From Corallium rubrum (taxonomy: Eukaryota; Cnidaria; Anthozoa; Scleralcyonacea; Coralliidae): 64,000 bases of DNA. The DNA lies in assembly GCA_964035015.1 (NCBI GenBank), contig OZ035998.1:29659529-29723528 (forward strand). Reading direction: 5' to 3'. The notes under the pieces were generated by a model. That model had not been told where the DNA came from and did not search any database. It saw only the letters and a list, made by a program, of their open reading frames with translations. This document shows positions 51,648 through 63,725 of this stretch, piece by piece (within the stretch, counting starts at the first letter, position 1; the number at the start of each line of letters is the position of its first letter). The position numbers were made by a program, and so were the translations under genes.

Positions 51648-51981
51648 AGTACCTATGAAGCGAAAATTACTATTGTCTTATATGAAAGAACTCTTAAAAC
51701 TACAACGTAACCTCTTTTGTAGATATTCGTTTCCGTGCTTCGTTGTTGAGATATTTCAGTTTCTTTGATATGCAAATTAAACACTTTGACATCACACGTG
51801 TATAATCAGTTATCGGAGAAAGTTCTATATCTTTGCTATTATCAAACGAAATCACTTCGAAGCCGATCCTGTGCGTCTATTTCGCATACAGCACGGAAAC
51901 GAAGATCTGCAAAAGATGTTACTTTGTCGTTTTGAGAGTTCTTTCATTTAAGACAATAATAATTTTCGCTTCATAGGCACT
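51648..51981. mobile_element. Complete TTAA MITE (334 bp)
   Basis: The ends AGTACCTATGAAGCGAAAAT and ATTTTCGCTTCATAGGCACT lie between TTAA at 51644-51647 and 51982-51985. The arms are about 120 bp. Relatives lie at 6850/16305, 28477 and 40910. It sits about 370 bp after the RAD23 stop, possibly in the 3' UTR or just beyond it. Confidence 0.93.
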
Positions 51982-52134
51982 TTAATTAAAGTGCACTTTA
52001 ATTAAAGTGTACCTAACCCCTAAAATGAAATTCTTTTTGTTGGAAAGGGCGTTAAAAATGATGAAGGATGGCTTTAACATTTTTTCAATATCTTTTTGTA
52101 CTCGAGTTGTTTATGCAGGCCAGCGGCATTGCGA

Positions 52135-52253
52135 CTAGCCTGCGAGCAGACGTTCTTTCGGGGGGGGGGGGGGGGGAGCTGAGCCGCGAAGTGGCGAGGC
52201 GAAAACACGAGGAGAAAGCCACACCCCTCTGAAGACAGTCTGCTTACAGGCTA
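52135..52253. mobile_element. Small hAT-type MITE
   Basis: Ends CTAGCCTGCGAGCAGAC and GTCTGCTTACAGGCTA; 8-bp duplication CATTGCGA at 52127-52134 and 52254-52261. It contains a 17-bp poly-G run. Confidence 0.93.
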
Positions 52254-52277
52254 CATTGCGACAAGTTTTGAAGTTAA

Positions 52278-52678
52278 AGTGCTTATATCACTTGTATCAC
52301 TTATATCACTTTTCGCCAAAAATTCCCGTCCTTCATTTTTAAGCATGGGGGCCTGGGACTCAGGAACCTAAGCCGACCATCTTCTTAGTTGGAACTCTCG
52401 TGTGTACTGGAAAACGGGTGTGAGCTCAATATTTCGATTTTTCAGTCAAATATATGTGTTTTTGTGAATCAATAAGCCGAAACGTAGTTGTTTTGGATCG
52501 ACTCGTTCCTGAGTCCCAAGGTGTTAAAATGAAGGACGGAAATTTTTGAGAATTGGCATGTTCAGAAGCCAATATGTCAGGAACTATTTGACTAAATCAA
52601 AAACGGCAAAATAACTTATTAACTGTTTTTTTCTGCTCTATTTAAATACGTTAAAACCCCACAAGTGATATAAGCACT
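52278..52678. mobile_element. TTAA MITE (AGTGCTTATATCACTTG ends)
   Basis: Inverted ends AGTGCTTATATCACTTG and CAAGTGATATAAGCACT between TTAA at 52274-52277 and 52679-52682. Inner arms GTCCTTCATTTTTAA and TTAAAATGAAGGAC, and GACTCAGGAACC and TTCCTGAGTC, pair as well. Confidence 0.94.
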
Positions 52679-52682
52679 TTAA

Positions 52683-52794
52683 CTCCTTTATTACCGAGGG
52701 CTGTCCAATTGACAAGTAAAATCGTCCGACGTTAGATAGAGTAAAATACTAAGGTCTGCTTTGTTCGAAAACGAACGATACGGTAGGCAAAGAG
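52683..52794 (+). mobile_element. Short TTAA MITE, copy 5, sharing a TTAA with its neighbour
   Basis: It lies between TTAA 52679-52682 (also the right site of the preceding MITE) and TTAA 52795-52798. Core GACAAGTAAAATCGTCCGAC, GTTAGATAGAGTAAAATACT. Confidence 0.88.
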
Positions 52795-52899
52795 TTAAAC
52801 ATATCTTCGAAATTGACCAACAAAATTACTTCAAAATTTGCATGTGGATTCAGACGACCGAACGGTATAAGTATAACATTCTGGTTGTTTTGTTCCAAT

Positions 52900-53588
52900 A
52901 ATAACAGGTGTATATCCCATACTAGCATATACCTTGCAGGTTAATAGTGCTTTTCACGCAATCTGATTGGTTCATCTAGCTCGGGATATCCTGCACTATT
53001 CACCTGCGGGCAAAACTTGGCGGCCAGTTTTCCTTTGTTTACCGACGCAGGAAATTTTGTTGATAAACAATGCTGATGTTGTAGAATAACGAGAAAAGTC
53101 AACAAAATTAAGTAGAAGAATGTCCACAGGTATGTTTACGCCAAGTGTCCAAGTTGCTAGCGGCCGTGTCTTGTATAAAATACCGAAAAATATAAGTTAA
53201 GAATGTTAAACTTGTTATTTCATTTATGAGGTATATGCTAAAACAATTATTCTCCTCAGTGTCGGTGAATAGTGTGGATATTCACCTCGCCGAAGCGGCT
53301 CGGCTCACCTCCACTTCGGTGAATAATTGTTAACTGTATGTTAACTATGTTAACTAAATTTAATTTCTTAAAAAACTCCGATTTTTATAGCAGTTTGAAA
53401 TTGGCAAAACTGCGATCTTAGCTGGCACACTTCCGTGAAAATAGTTTGTTTCGAGGAGGCTGGAACGAGGTGTATTCTGTGACGTCACGCAAGGTACTCG
53501 TAGACTAGCGCCTTCAAGGCTTCATGCTATAAATTTCGATATCTACATATATTTGCATGTGCTGTATTGTTAGAAAGCTTGTGAAAAG
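52900..53588. other. Intergenic, repeat-like
   Basis: CCTGCAGGTGAATAGTG-like pieces in both directions (about 52950-53010 and 53265-53330) suggest another inverted-repeat element. No gene was recognised before the THAP ORF. Confidence 0.45.
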
Positions 53589-53960
53589 ATGGTGTTTAGT
53601 TGTGTTGCTGCCAATTGTGCGAATAAAGCTAGTCTCAAGGATTGTGTGAGTCTTCACACAATTCCATATTTCAGCGATGACCAGTCTGACGCTAAGAAGC
53701 GAAGAAAAATTTGGGTTGATTCAAATTTCGTGAAGGCGAAACGTGTCTTCGAACCTTCGAAAACTTCAGCACTTTGCTTAGATCATTCAAGCCTGAGGAA
53801 TTCGAGAGAAGATATTGCGTGTTACCTGGTCCAAAGCAAAACCGAACTGTCAAAAATTAAGGCCTGATCATCTCGGGATTTGTGTATTTCCAAGTATTCA
53901 TGGCCAAAGACCAGCGTGTAAACACATCGTTAAACACCATTCGCTTATTTCCACGGAACC
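53589..53960 (+). pseudogene. THAP-type zinc finger protein fragment
   Basis: MVFSCVAANCANK (C-x4-C) opens the ORF and ALCLDHS (C-x2-H) comes at residues about 70-76. The spacing and the middle (SLHTIPYFSD, RRKIWVDSN) fit a C2CH THAP domain, the DNA-binding module of P-element-like transposases and many animal proteins. The first frame stops at 53867. The frame from about 53815 (AKPNCQKLRPDHLGICVFPS) looks like the usual continuation, so one frameshift is likely. No transposase core follows. It may be a remnant of a P-like element. Confidence 0.68.
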
Positions 53961-54462
53961 ATTTAGTCTTTTCGTTAGCTTTTCCTCGACCTCTAGCCGT
54001 TTCTGTTCAAGCCGGAGTTTAATACCTTCCTCTCGGCTTGAATCTTTATTTTAAGAATCAAAATTAAACACCGGATCTTTAGGTTCGATGGCTATAGATC
54101 CGACATTGACATAACGCGTGTGAAATACAGTTTATTTTGAACTTAGTGCTTGTCGAATCTTTTCAACAACCAGCACAAGGCTCGACATTATTTAGTCTTG
54201 AGTTTTGAGCAAAAGGTTAGAAAGAAAACTTAACTGACGTGGAAAATGTATTCATACTGATGTTTCTCGTCTGAAAGATGCACTGTCGTTGACATTCTCA
54301 GTCTTCAGTCTCTCAAATGATTAAAGTTTAAAAGAAAGTTTCGATATTTGACAGAACCTAGTCTGATTCAAAGCAGAAAACGAAATCTGCAGATTTGAGC
54401 GACTTAATTAAATTCAATCACGGCCATCAGTTCGGTAACTTGGCATTAATCTTCCCGTTTCT

Positions 54463-54780
54463 ATGAGTAATGAGTAATGATTTATTTAACGTCGTAAACA
54501 CAGGATGTGGTCGCCCAATCATCCGAGCCAGAGGCTCATGTTAAAAGTGCACGACATAAACTAAGACCTAAGTGTTGATTTTACGGAGGGAGGAAAACCG
54601 CAGAACCCTGCGAAAAACCCTCGAAGCACAGGAGAGACCAACTAAACTCTACTCACATGAAATTCAAGTTCGAGAACGGAGCTATTCCCAGACGGTCACC
54701 CATCCAAGTACTAACCCCGTCCAACTGGGCTTAACTACAGCGGTGAGAGGCAGCGCCCTAACAGCACACGCCACCCGTGC
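54463..54780 (-). mobile_element. SINE with 5S rRNA-derived head (SINE3-like)
   Basis: Read on the - strand, 54757-54682 gives AAGCCCAGTTGGACGGGGTT, AGTACTTGGATGGGTGACCG, TCTGGGAATAGC, closely like the 3' half of 5S rRNA with its internal promoter. A unique body and a tail of repeated ATTACTC units (54478-54463) follow. A 5S head, unrelated body and simple-repeat tail describe a 5S-derived SINE, as in the SINE3 group. Confidence 0.8.
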
Positions 54781-54789
54781 TTCCCCTAT

Positions 54790-55661
54790 ATTATATTTCT
54801 ATAATTTCTATATTTCTATAATCGCTGCACTGTGTCAGCCTTCCCAAGTGTTTATGCTACGATGTCTCGATGATCTAAGACTAACTGAGTGATAATGTTG
54901 GACCCTGTGCTGTTGTTGAAAAGATCCGGCGACGAGGAAGTGTGAAATAAACTGTATTGTGCACGAGTTACGTCAATGTCGGATACCATGGCGTAAAGTT
55001 TATGTCCAAATCATCAGACTGATAACTGATTTCAGAATCTGATTCACTGCTAGATATGATTGCAAGACAATACTGAAAACTTTAAGAATGTGAAGTTTGT
55101 CGAGCGCCGGCCGAATCGATCGAATGATATGTAAATCAAAGCAACTCACGTCGACTACCTTGCGTGACGTCAAAAAGACGGCTAGACCCAGGGCCACCAA
55201 AAGCCAAGTTCAACACGCCATAAAAACCGTTTCACTAAAACACTACAAATAAAGATTACATTCGATGAGGTGAAAATTGATTTGGGGTTAGGGAGTACTT
55301 TAAGTGAAGTTGAATATGTTAGAAATCATGTTTACCGACAACTTGCGTTATTGTACAAATACGCATGAATTTCTTTTCGCACTATTGCGCAAATGCGCAA
55401 CCAACATATACAAGTAGTGTCTGTACATCGGGGGAGGGGAGGGTGATGTCCATTATAGTTTGGCGGTTAGGTCATGTTAGCTATTATTTTAGGGCCCGAA
55501 GATAAACTGATTTCGATCATATCGAGTTTTTCCGGGAGGTTGAGAACCGTTCGGTAGCGGTAAATTTGAAATGCTCTCATCGGATACGGTTATCTTTTAG
55601 AATGTAGAGCGCTTTTCGGCGGAGAACTGGCTATGATTTAACGCGGTTATGTTCCAAAGGG
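54790..55661. other. Intergenic DNA, nothing recognised
   Basis: AT-rich unique sequence. No domain was found in the ORF at 55000 (-), and no clear repeat ends. Confidence 0.5.
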
Positions 55662-57130
55662 ACCGGTCATAAAGTATCTAGGGGGGGGGGGGATTATGTG
55701 GAGCATATTCAAGGGGGTCTACAAAAAATTGTGGCTATCTCCTTGAAAGAGTTACACCAAAAAATCCAACATTTAATGTAGTTGCTTTTAAAAATGTTTT
55801 GTTCACTTATTTATTACAGATTATTTTTGAAAGTTATTGCTGCGAGCCGTAAGGCGAGCAGCTCACTAATCTTGACGAGATCTAGGTCGAGTTTATATGC
55901 GTTCACAAACTCGATTTAGGATTTCGTGGGCGATGATCTTCGGTATACGCAATGTCTACCGATCAGCGGCAGGCATTATTAAATTGTGCGCTACGCTACA
56001 CCTGGCATTGTTTGGCGGTGGAATATATTGATTTATTAAAGAGAAGTGTATTTTTCTACCATACTATTATATCAAACACAACTCTATTTGTTGTTGGAAG
56101 TATATATCAAGGCCACAAAAGGCTAAGCGACATTTCGAGGGGCAGACAGTGTATTTATCAGAGGCGTAGGAAGCGGGGGGGGAGGCTTGGGGGGGCTTGA
56201 GCCCCCCCAAAATTTTAAATGCCCCCCCCCCACCCCACCCCCAAAAAAAAAATAAATCTCTAAAAAGTGTTCAGTTTTGTGAAGTGTCGTCTGTCGAGGC
56301 TTTAAGGTATGTTGGTTTAATAATTTCTTCGTTTTTATATTAAAATTTGAACTATGCTTGCTGTAGAATTACTGATGAAAAAGTTTCCTCAAATTGCTGT
56401 AAATTGTGTTTCCGAGGTTCTAGATTTCAAAATTTGCCGGGAGAGTACCCCCGAACTCCACTAAAAATGCGGTCACTGATTATCTGCATGTCGACTTCAG
56501 CCCCCCCAACTTTGAATCCGTTCCTACGCCTCTGGTATTTATACGAGTCTTTGTTCATTAATTTTTATATGACATACCACACCATTGTGCCAGATGATTT
56601 CACTTTTTCAGCATGCGACGTTATTGTCAACACTCACGTCACGCTAAAACTGCATAGATTGCCGTTCTTCACTTCAAGCAAGAGTGCTGACGCCATCACT
56701 CTTTAATGGCTCGATTTTATACGCGTGACGTCCATGTTGAGGAAAACGTCGCATGCTTAGGCAACTCGCAGCACTTCACTTTTGATAAAAACTTCTAGTG
56801 TATGGTTCTAATTAACCCGCGGCACAAATCATTGACTCTTCCTTTCCGCCTAACATGGGTGGGCAATTTATCTGCGCTGACCAAGAAATTGCTGGCGTAA
56901 ATCAATGGTTCTACCTGATTTTCTCTCCCAAAACAGTTAAAACGTGTGTTTTGCGAATATCTAAGTACAGATAAAAACGGCATGAGAATTACTACAGTTT
57001 GAGGGGTATGAAATTATTCACGAACTTTATCGGAGGGGCTTGACTGAGATATTCTCAGATTTTTGGGGAGGGTACGAAAACACATAATTTTTCCTCCACC
57101 CCCATGTACAGTAGATACTTTATGACTGGT
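55662..57130. mobile_element. Non-autonomous element with ACCGGTCATAAAGTATCTA ends
   Basis: Left end ACCGGTCATAAAGTATCTAG and right end TAGATACTTTATGACTGGT are inverted. The flanks AAAGGG and AAGTGA do not form a clean duplication. A MITE (56159-56534) is nested inside. The ORF at 55952 (MSTDQRQALLNCALRYTWHC) precedes the nested MITE and is not recognised. Confidence 0.7.
56159..56534. mobile_element. hAT-type MITE nested in the 55662 element
   Basis: Ends CAGAGGCGTAGGAA and TTCCTACGCCTCTG; 8-bp duplication GTATTTAT at 56151-56158 and 56535-56542. Poly-G and poly-C blocks near the ends. Confidence 0.95.
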
Positions 57131-57405
57131 AAGTGACACGGAAAAGCGCGGTTGCGGTTAAAATTGCCTGAAATAGAACGGATTTCGGAAATTCAGACCG
57201 CCTATAATTGAGCCCCCATCAATGCAAAATTGCTTGCCTGCGTACAAACTCCACAGACTACTGTCACTTTTCATTTCATCATGTGTAGTAGACTACTGAG
57301 GTTACCGCAGGCTGGCGTGCTTAATTTCTGAGTTCGATTAGTGCCAGATAGACAGTTTATTGAACTTAATAACTTACAGCCCCTAGGTAGGCTGAATTAC
57401 GTTAA

Positions 57406-57883
57406 AGTGCCACTAACTCTAAAAAAATTTATGGTCTAAATTAAAAGCACCCTTAAGATTATGAAGAATGGCGTTGAAAGTTCGGAGATATCGATTTTTG
57501 TTTTTAGTATAAGATTAGTTAAGTTTGTAGAATCTTCCTCCAATATTACCAAGTCCAAAATAATCAACACCTGAGAGAAAACAAATAGTTTTGTTTTTTA
57601 AATTAAGAGGCCTGGAAACTAATAGGTTACCATGACGACTATATAACTTGAACCAGCAAAGTTTGGAGAAATTTTGATGAATAATTTTGAAGATATACTC
57701 AAAAATAGATCTTCGACCATTCTGCTTTCCTTATCTTACGTCATCACATGCCTTATTTGCATATTACAAAAACCTCAATAATTTAAGAACAAAAACCGAT
57801 ATAGCCGAACTTTCAACGTCATTCTTCATAACTTTAGAAGTAGTTTCAAGGTAAACGATAAAATGTTTGGGGTTAGCGGCACT
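57406..57883. mobile_element. TTAA MITE (AGTGCCACTAACTC ends)
   Basis: Ends AGTGCCACTAACTCTAAAAA and GGGGTTAGCGGCACT between TTAA 57402-57405 and 57884-57887. Long arms include GAAGAATGGCGTTGAAAGTTC and GAACTTTCAACGTC. Confidence 0.92.
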
Positions 57884-57887
57884 TTAA

Positions 57888-58447
57888 GTTTTACAATTGT
57901 TAAAATTACATTAAAAACCCAATAGCTAGACAAGATCAATCAACTAAAAAGTGTTAAGAATAAATTACAAGTACTTATGTCTAGACACATTGATTTGATT
58001 TGATTTTGATTTGAGACATAATAAAACTGTTTTTAAACCCGTTCGTCTTACATACGGGAAATTGAAAATTACGCTTATTTCTTAGTGGCATTATGCCACC
58101 ATTTAATGGCGGTAGGAAAGTGTTTAATTTATGACAACTGCCAACTGCAATTTACTAAATGTTTGCAGTTCGCTAACAACTTATAGGAATTCATATAAAG
58201 AGAGAAACTCTGTTATGATTAACAGGACATTTGAAGCTTCAGAAAAAGGTATATTATTAAAGCAAAAACGAGTACCAGGCAGTACCAACGAACGGAGCAG
58301 ACTGAAAATAATAAAGTATCGTGTATCAACTGCATGGCAATGATGTTTGATTTGATTTGATTTGATTTCATAAATCATTCATATAAATCCATGAAAGAAA
58401 AACAAAAGAAATACTTGTTTAGGGTAAGAAAGCGTTTCTATTTGTGC
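57888..58447. other. Intergenic, with short GATTT runs
   Basis: TTGATTTGATTTGAT-type runs occur at about 57990-58010 and 58348-58368, perhaps the 3' tails of a non-LTR element around 57900-58370. No coding sequence was recognised. Confidence 0.45.
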
Positions 58448-60858
58448 TAGGGGCGGATCTAGGAATTTTTTTGACTTAGTCAAAGTTATGGTCCACATAT
58501 CTAGGGGGGTCCGGGGGCATGCCCCCCCCCCGGAAAAGTTTTGAAATTTGGGTGTCTGAAATGGCATTTCCTGCATTCTGACAACACTTTTAAAGAAAAT
58601 CTAAAGTTTAAAATTGTGTCTTTAATAGCACATTTTATCACTTTTTTGAAGAAAATTTTTGTCCAAACTGAAAAAATGGTTTTGCATATAATTATTTTTA
58701 TCATTGTCTGAGTGACCTTTTTGTTAGTTAGTAACTGTATAACTTTCCCCCAAAACAATAATTATAAATGGGGTAACATTTTCATATCAAAATTTCCAAA
58801 TCTGAGATTCCAGCAATGCCATTTTCTGTATTCTAGGGCACTCTTGCAGGGCAAAATGCAAGTGTCTCAATGCACATTTTTAATAATCACTACCATCTTT
58901 TTCAAGAAGTGCTGCCATTTTATTTCATCTTAATTTGATAGGGATAAAAATATCTCATTATACATGTACGTCATGCAATTGCTTCAACCTAAAACAGATT
59001 ACAAACAAAACTAATGACCATAAGTCAGACCGTTTTGCTCCATGTTAGAGCTCATCAGCATGCCTAGGAAACATTGGAAACACCTTGCTGATGTAGCCAA
59101 TGATTCTGACATGGGCGGCTTGGCCAATGGACAGGGCCTTCGGACCAGTTCTTGAAATTTCTTTGTAGTTCATCACCATTCAAACCACCTTGCTTCACAG
59201 ATTGAATATCGTGCGTAATTAAATGCTGATTATTAAGTAAGCAAACCCTTGCTGAACAAAAGCATGAAGAAATCCTCTGAAAACCACCCCTCCAGTCTGA
59301 GGAATATTTGTTCAGTATATGTAGTTAGGAAATAGAAAGTAAATAAGAACCTTATATGTTACATTTACTAATGTCTTGTCTTGTCGATGACTTCACAGTG
59401 ACAGTATCCCTGGCATGGGAGGCTAGGGTGTACTATCACATGCCCAAGGTGAATACCCAGACTAGTGGAGGGAAGGAGTCACCTTACTTCTCCATTCTAG
59501 GCTGCCATAAGCAGAGCCTAACCACTGCCCAAATAATAAGAAACATGTATGTAATAAGGAAAGTGAAACAGATTTTTATCTGTTTAGTCATTAAGTCATC
59601 AAGTTTATTTATTCAATTATTTTAAGTTAATTTTGGGTTAATTGTTTAGTTATATTAGGAATATCACCCATTGGTACAACCCTTACATGTACATGTACCA
59701 CAAAAATTGCCCTCCACAAGTCAAATGAACAAAAGACAGCAAAGATAACACACTCCCCTCCTCTTCACAATGACAAACAAGAATTTCAGACAGGGAATAC
59801 AGTAACCTACTGTATGTATATAGTAGGTGCAGTGTAATATTTCATAATATTATGTTACATTATTAATAAAAATCTGAAATGTAATATAATACATGTATAT
59901 ATAATAATAAATATAAATCTGAAATATACAAAACAAAATGTGCACTGCAGATAATAATGGACTGTTAAAACTAGGGATAACTTGGATTGCAACTTAGAAA
60001 ACTAATTCAATCCTCCTTTTATCCCTGGCAAAAACATCAATGACCTTTTCAATATCAGGGCATATTTCCTGATGTACAAACAACAATGCAAGTCCATTTA
60101 AACGGGCACCAGCCATTGTCCTTCTGGTGTATTGATCCTTAAGTCTTCGCATAGCAGAATTGAGACTAATTACCATAATAAAGCCTTCTTAGTTCTTACC
60201 TCAAAGCAAACAAAACATTCTCCTTTCTTCTTTGGATTCTTCCTGTGGCTTTGCTTTGCATAATCAGGAATACAAATTTCAGCATTGATATCCCTGAAAA
60301 CACTCGTTCCAATGCGGTTGATAAGATCAGCTCTAGCGCATAAAGTATATACTTGACGAAAATCTTGCAGACATTTCATCGTAAATGCTGTCTCAAACTG
60401 CTTCATCCTTGCTTATTAAAGCACTGCGAACTCGTTCTTGCATGGTAGCCATGTTCAAGCAATCGAGCGGGAAGAAATTTGCATGATTTGCGTATGAAAC
60501 CGCCAACCATGATGGACCATAAACTAGTCAAAACAGGCTCAAATTAGTCAAAATGGCGTCGGAGTCTCTGCACCAATCATAACTCGCAATGGTAGAGAAA
60601 TTAACCAATCAGAAATACTGTATTAACATTACCCCCACGAGAAACTCGTCAAAATGGCTGAAGTTAGTCAACTTAGTCAAAATTCCTCGGGATCTAAGGA
60701 CTTCTGTGTCAAGCCTGCGCTCAGGTTGCCTGCTTTCCCCGGGTCCTTCGGCAGTATTTTCGAGCTCTGGATATTGCGAAACAGCGAAGAATGGATATTA
60801 CTTCCTTTGAATTTTTTCACTTCGTCGCGCGACTTAGCTGACGTAGTCTAAATCCGCC
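58448..60858 (-). mobile_element. hAT-like element remnant
   Basis: AGGGGCGGATCTAG on the left and the reverse complement of AGGGGCGGATTTAG on the right are candidate ends. No clean 8-bp duplication was found. A poly-C/G block with GCATTTCCTGCATTCTG near the left end is shared with other hAT elements here. Two - strand coding pieces lie at 60406-59994. Confidence 0.5.
59994..60406 (-). pseudogene. hAT transposase remnant (C-terminal dimerisation piece)
   Basis: The lower piece (about 60165-59994) reads LNSAMRRLKDQYTRRTM then RLNGLALLFVH, like the end of the hAT C-terminal dimerisation region of ZMYM/TTF-type hAT proteins. The upper piece (60406-60200, MKQFETAFTMKCLQDF...) is not recognised. 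Only about 34 bp lie between a donor-like GTAAGA and an acceptor-like TTAG, too short for a normal intron. An internal deletion of a larger transposase is likely. Confidence 0.55.
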
Positions 60859-61435
60859 CCTGCTGAGTGAGTGAGCGAGTGTCAGACACGCTTGCCGTCT
60901 TCGATAAATTTCTTGCGTTCGCACGAACGCACAGGCAATGTTCAGACTTTTATGTTAATGAACTTTAAGACGAAATGGTTTGATTTTGAAATCGTTCAAA
61001 AAAAAGGCTCGCAGCAGCAGCTATGCTTTAATTAATGCTTTAATGAAATACTAGCTCCTAAATCAGTGTTACACTATACTGAGAGGTTTACAGGTACATA
61101 AACTAAAATTATATATTATAATATAGTACATATGATATATATTAAAATAAAGAGGGGGAAAAAGCAACTAATAAATAAAAATGATTTAAATATACAAGTA
61201 ATAAGAAAGTAAATACAAAATTATTCCAGTTGCTTTTAATGCACAGATCTAGCGGATGATACAAAATGTCCGTTGCCTTTACTGGCGTATAGATGCTTAC
61301 TAAACTGGCGCAGTAAACAAGACATTTATTATGATTTGATTTTGAGGATTTCCGTTCGTTTGAGGCAATTACTTCTAGCCTAGTTTGAGGTTAATTAGCC
61401 ATTGGCTTTTTCGGCAATCGACCCCTGGGCACTGC
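60859..61435. other. Intergenic DNA, nothing recognised
   Basis: AT-rich; no gene, RNA or clear repeat end was found. Confidence 0.5.
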
Positions 61436-61755
61436 CCAGGGTGCATTCCATGTAAACCCCACGCCGGAGATGCGCCGAATACTTCCGACCGCTACGCCAA
61501 GGATTACGTCAGACACGCGCCGACGCCGCCGAGATTGCACAACTTCTTATCTTCAGTCGTCTCTTTCGGTTTTGAATCAATCAGGAAGAAGTTTAAAGCA
61601 TTATTAATATTTCTTATGCGAAAAAAACATAAAGCGCCGTTAAGCCAAGCACTTATACTCGATGAGACCACGCCGGAGATCTCCGCCGACACGCTCAGAT
61701 TTTTTCGAGTTCACGCCGGAGATCTCCGGCGTGGAGTACATGGAATGCAGACTGG
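61436..61755. mobile_element. hAT MITE, second copy of the 14869 family
   Basis: Ends CCAGGGTGCATTCCATGTA and CATGGAATGCAGACTGG; 8-bp duplication GGCACTGC at 61428-61435 and 61756-61763. Opposite orientation to 14869-15178 and nearly full length. It has GGAGATCTCCGGCGTGG palindromes. Confidence 0.96.
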
Positions 61756-62730
61756 GGCACTGCAAGTCAACATCGGCAAACGATGAAAGGCACATACTTC
61801 AAGAAATTTGATCTTAGTAAGCTTGGTATTGTCATCTGTACTGTCAGCTATACTTTGCCACGGTCAACCTCGCTTGTCTGTTCGCGAGGCTATATATTTA
61901 TCACCAATATATCTGCCCATCTCAAAGAGGTTAACAAGTCTGTTGTGGTAAGTATTTTTTTAATCTTTTGGTGATAAGCATTTACACTGTACAATCCATA
62001 AACTTGAACGCTGTGTTCCGACAGTAATTATTGTCATTGACTATACATTACGTCCGGTATCATCGCTTTTGACCATGAGGCTATATAGGTCAGTGATTCC
62101 CTTGACGTGGATGGGTTTTACACGATATAGTAAATAATAACACATTTTCCTCGCTCAATTTTCCCTGGAATGAGTCTGAGACAAACAGTATTGTTATTGT
62201 ACGTATTGCATTAGTCAAGACGATATAAAGAGGCTATACAGACCGAGAGTCATAAAATCAGGTTTCATAAAGGCAGGTCTTGGGGAAATGTTCTGGATAA
62301 ACGTAGCTTATTTGTACCAGGCTATCCTGGTAATCTGTGGATCGCTTCTCTTATCCTCTTATATTTGGTCTCGTCGAGTGTCGTTTAAAAATCTTCAGGA
62401 CGACGTACAGAGAAATATTACATAATCGTGCATGTCTTACATGTATTATTAACCTGACTGATTTCATGTCACGAAAATCTCATTACGACTATTTGAGAAA
62501 CGTAATACACAACGAAGCAAAATTGGGTTTGTTTTTCTGTAGGTATAGCACGCGAAGTATTATATGTCGAATGTTTGTAATCTTAATTATATATTTTAGT
62601 TATTATTAGTTTTTAATTAGTTTTGTATTATTATATCAAGTTTTGTATATTCCAACCAAAACAAAGCTTTGAATAATTTGCAGTCCCAATAAGTCCCACA
62701 ACCGTCCTCATTGCAAATACAGCGTCAACT

Positions 62731-62878
62731 GAGACCACGTCCAAATGTATGCGTTTTCATAGCGTTTTTATATTGTTCTCGGTCCTCAGGGGAGCAGAAA
62801 GCAATGGTCTCATTACCTGAAGCAATATGAAAACGCTAGGAAAACGTATGCGTGTGGACGTGGCCTGAAGAGTTTTCA
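62731..62878. mobile_element. Palindromic MITE (CCACGTCCA ends)
   Basis: GAGACCACGTCCAAATGTATGC pairs with GCGTGTGGACGTGGCCT, and GCGTTTTCATAGCGTTTT pairs with the AAAACGCTAGGAAAACG side. Confidence 0.8.
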
Positions 62879-63350
62879 CGTTTTCGAGACAACGTGGCAA
62901 GGAACGGGAAAAGCTGTTAGTTACTTTTAGGCGTTAATCTATTAACGTCATGTTGTCGAAGCTATGTCTGCTTTTTAAATAATAAAGCTTACAATATACG
63001 ATGTCCTGAGGGCGAAACCCGAGGGATTTATATCGCAGTAATGAACTAATAAGGTTGATTTTATAATATGATCAAGGAGGTTTTCTAAAGAACTCAATAG
63101 GAAAAGTGCTTGTGACGAGGTTCTATTGTTATTGCGAGATTTATGGGAGGTTTATCACCCGAATATACACCACGGTACATAACCCAATTAACCAACTTTT
63201 AATCATATCGTATTACGCGAGGTCTCCCCTTGACGAGGAAAATCGTCTGTCAGCAATGTGAGAGCACATAGTGAGAGTGAAGGGTTCAATGCAAACGAAT
63301 CGTAACGATGATTCCAATCTTCTCTTGCGGCCGAGGAAAGAATTTGGTGT

Positions 63351-63690
63351 CACGAGTATAGTCGGGACAGCACGGCTCATGTCAATACCGGACGAATTTG
63401 GAACCGTACTCGAAATTGTACGAAACTGGACGAATTCGAGTACGGTTAACCGGACGAATTCGGGACCTGTTAACCTGCACGAGTGCACGGTTCCGAATGA
63501 TCGTCCGGTTACAGTACACGCGGCTCCACGAGTAGTCGGGACAGCCAGGCTCATGTATAGGCCCCGTTTACACGGTACTGGACGAATTTGGAACCGTACT
63601 CGAAATTGTACGCTTTTTCCTTCCGTTTACACGGGACCAACGAAACTGGACGAATTCGAATACGGTTAACCCAACGAATTCGAGACCTGA
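63351..63690. repeat. Imperfect tandem duplication, about 180 bp units
   Basis: CACGAGTATAGTCGGGACAG and the following GGACGAATTTGGAACCGTAC recur about 177 bp later with changes. Many GACGAATTCG and GTACGGTTAAC motifs occur inside. Confidence 0.85.
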
Positions 63691-63725
63691 AGGTCTTTTT
63701 AAACGAGGTGCTTTTTAAATAATAG

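Noticed and set aside
55952-56200. MSTDQRQALLNC... as a host gene
   Set aside because: No family recognised; its end runs into a MITE and it lies within an inverted-repeat element, so it is not listed as a gene.
63271-63669. A 132-codon + strand ORF with repeated RTNSG-like motifs
   Set aside because: It lies across a tandem duplication with no domain and an opposite-strand frame of equal length.
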